13,792 nucleotides of DNA from JBOGWA01 sp050693155 (GTDB taxonomy: Bacteria > Actinomycetota > UBA4738 > CALAEC01), in the NCBI GenBank assembly GCA_050693155.1, contig JBOGWA010000016.1:1-13792 (forward strand), read 5' to 3'. Of this stretch, positions 12,552 through 13,792 are shown piece by piece. The notes beneath the pieces are model-generated. The model was not told where the DNA came from and searched no databases. It saw nothing but the letters and a program-made list of their open reading frames with translations. The stretch's first letter is position 1. Each line of letters opens with the position of its first letter. The position numbers and the translations under genes were made by a program.

Positions 12552-13048
12552 CGACCCGCACACTCGAGGACCAAATCTGGGAGTCGCTCCGCGGCGTGAT
12601 GGATCCGGAGATCCCGTCGTGCTCAGTGGTCGACCTCGGGATGGTCGAACGGGTGACGGCGGTCAACGGCACGGTTGAGGTGTATCTGCTCCCAACGTTC
12701 GTCGGGTGCCCGGCGAAGGACCTGATCGGCGAGGACGTCGAGCGAGCCCTTCGTACGCTCGCAGGGGAGCGAGAGATTCGGGTGCGGTTCATCTACGACC
12801 CACCCTGGACGACCGACCGGATCACCGACGAGGGGAAACGAGCGATGCGCTCGATTGGGATCTCCCCGCACTGGGCGGCGCCCGGCCCGACGCCAATCCC
12901 GCTCTTTCGGGAAGCCGGCCTTCCGTGCCCGTTCTGCGGTTCGACCGAGACGGTCCAGGAGTCCGCGTTCGGCCCGACGCCGTGTCGGTCGACCCACTTC
13001 TGCCGGGCATGCCGCAACCCGTTCGAAGGCTTCAAGGAGAAGAAGTAG
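12545..13048 (+). CDS. paaD: PaaD, MIP18/DUF59-type maturation factor of the phenylacetyl-CoA epoxidase
   Basis: A 167-residue protein. PaaD is needed for activity of the epoxidase and is thought to help iron-sulfur or metal-centre assembly, probably on the PaaE reductase; it is not an enzyme subunit. The N-terminal DUF59 domain shows VMDPEIPSCSVVDLGMV (18-34) and LLPTFVGCPAKDL (48-60) with the conserved Cys55. The C-terminal metal-binding part holds CPFC (C128, C131), C147 and CRAC (C153, C156), a zinc-ribbon-like set typical of PaaD and absent from plain DUF59 proteins. The GTG start overlaps the paaC stop by seven bases, with a weak GGAG four bases upstream. No paaE follows; the next gene converges from the other strand with an abutting stop. 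Confidence 0.93.
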   Translation: MVATRTLEDQIWESLRGVMDPEIPSCSVVDLGMVERVTAVNGTVEVYLLPTFVGCPAKDLIGEDVERALRTLAGEREIRVRFIYDPPWTTDRITDEGKRAMRSIGISPHWAAPGPTPIPLFREAGLPCPFCGSTETVQESAFGPTPCRSTHFCRACRNPFEGFKEKK

Positions 13049-13792
13049 CTACTCTCCCTTGAAGATGGGCTCGCGCTTCTCGACGAACGCCGTGACGCCC
13101 TCGATGTGGTCGGCCGTTTGGACCATCCGGTCCTGCGCGTCGGCCTCGCGGTCGAGCGCCACGTCGAGGCCGAGCTCGAGCGCTTCTCGCAGGAGCCTCT
13201 TCGATTCGCCGATCGCCTTCGTCGGGAGTGAGGCGAGCTCGGCCGCGACATCCGCAACGTTTTCTCGGAACGAGGCTGCGGGAAACACTCGGCTCACGAG
13301 TCCGAGATCGAGGGCGGTCTTCGCATCGACAAGCTCGCCGGTCATCGTCAGCTCCAGCGCCTTCGCGTAGCCGATCAATCGTGGGAGGAAGTACGAACCT
13401 CCGGAGTCGGGGGCGAGCCCGATCTTTACGAACGCCTGCGTGAATCGGGCCTCATCACTCGCGAGTCGAAGGTCGCAGGCTGTTGCGAGCGACAGGCCAG
13501 CGCCGGCGGCGACGCCGTTCACGGCGGCGATCACGGGAAGCGGTGTGTTGACGATGATGGGAATCAGCTTGTGGTAACTGGTGTCGAGGTGCGCTTTCAC
13601 GTCGAGGCGGCCTCCATCCCGATAGGCCTGCTCGAACTCGGTGAGATCCTGCCCGGCGCAGAACCCCCGGCCGGCGCCGGTGACGACGACCGCTCTCGAT
13701 ACTCCGGCGGCGTTCACTCCCTCGAATGCGTCCACCAGCTCGTCGCTCATCACGGAGGTGAGCGCGTTCAGTCGTTCAGGGCGATTGAGCGT
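13049..13792 (-). CDS. enoyl-CoA hydratase/isomerase, PaaG-like (1,2-epoxyphenylacetyl-CoA isomerase), 5' end cut by window edge
   Basis: 247 C-terminal residues of a crotonase-family enzyme. The frame stays open to the window end, starting in TLNRPERLNALTSVM, a typical segment about 15 residues into such proteins, so ATG 13750 and GTG 13753 are internal. Oxyanion-hole segments are AGRGFCAGQDL (40-50 of the visible part) and NGVAAGAGLSLA (92-103). FVKIGLAPDSGGSYFLPRLIG (121-141) carries Asp129 where PaaG has its catalytic Asp. FCAGQDL and GLAPDSGG agree with PaaG, which isomerises the ring epoxide to oxepin-CoA. Lying next to paaABCD strengthens this. Other crotonase hydratases (PaaF or generic) remain possible, so the symbol is left blank. 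Its TAG (13049-13051, minus strand) abuts the paaD TAG with no gap. Confidence 0.87.
   Translation of the reverse strand, partial: TLNRPERLNALTSVMSDELVDAFEGVNAAGVSRAVVVTGAGRGFCAGQDLTEFEQAYRDGGRLDVKAHLDTSYHKLIPIIVNTPLPVIAAVNGVAAGAGLSLATACDLRLASDEARFTQAFVKIGLAPDSGGSYFLPRLIGYAKALELTMTGELVDAKTALDLGLVSRVFPAASFRENVADVAAELASLPTKAIGESKRLLREALELGLDVALDREADAQDRMVQTADHIEGVTAFVEKREPIFKGE

Noticed and set aside
13049..13753. A complete 234-residue enoyl-CoA hydratase starting at 13753
   Set aside because: The frame continues to the window edge through LNRPERLNAL, a conserved N-terminal segment of the family, so the gene is truncated by the window rather than starting here.
1..13792. CRISPR array, insertion sequence, phage or defence genes
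   Set aside because: No spaced direct repeats, transposase, integrase, nuclease or toxin-like frames were found; every convincing gene is metabolic, transport or secreted.

Overview
This is a GC-rich, densely packed window with many GTG starts. It probably comes from an uncultured soil Actinomycetota or a similar high-GC lineage. That is an inference from composition, the paa gene set, the Tat and Sec signals, and several starts that have a -10-like box but no Shine-Dalgarno sequence. No rRNA, tRNA, CRISPR array, insertion sequence or integrase was seen.

Layout. (1) 1-944, minus: cystathionine beta-synthase-type PLP enzyme, cut by the left edge. (2) 1045-2127, minus: secreted PQQ-type sugar dehydrogenase. 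(3) 2128-2540: gene-free divergent spacer rich in inverted repeats, with a tandem repeat next to the following start. (4) 2541-3827, plus: MFS exporter. (5) 3824-5338, minus: Tat-signal flavin amine oxidase. (6) 5376-7910, plus: secreted two-part protein joining a nitrilase-fold domain, whose nucleophile Cys appears replaced by Ser, to a seven-repeat Asp-box propeller. (7) 7907-9406, minus: NAD(P)-dependent aldehyde dehydrogenase. (8) 9552-10376, plus: secreted trypsin-fold serine protease. (9) 10427-13048, plus: paaA-paaB-paaC-paaD, the phenylacetyl-CoA epoxidase genes, packed with overlaps. (10) 13049-13792, minus: PaaG-like enoyl-CoA hydratase/isomerase, cut by the right edge.

How the genes fit together. 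Amine oxidase, aldehyde dehydrogenase, PaaABC(D) and the PaaG-like isomerase can be read as a route from an aromatic amine such as phenylethylamine through phenylacetaldehyde and phenylacetate to phenylacetyl-CoA, its ring epoxide and the oxepin. Missing from the window are the CoA ligase (PaaK), the reductase (PaaE), the ring hydrolase (PaaZ) and any paa regulator. The paa part is secure from the protein sequences. Linking the amine oxidase and aldehyde dehydrogenase to it rests on proximity and chemistry.

All three convergent gene pairs (3824-3827, 7907-7910, 13046-13051) share or abut their stop codons, leaving no room for intergenic terminators. The most unusual item is the nitrilase-like/propeller protein at 5376-7910.
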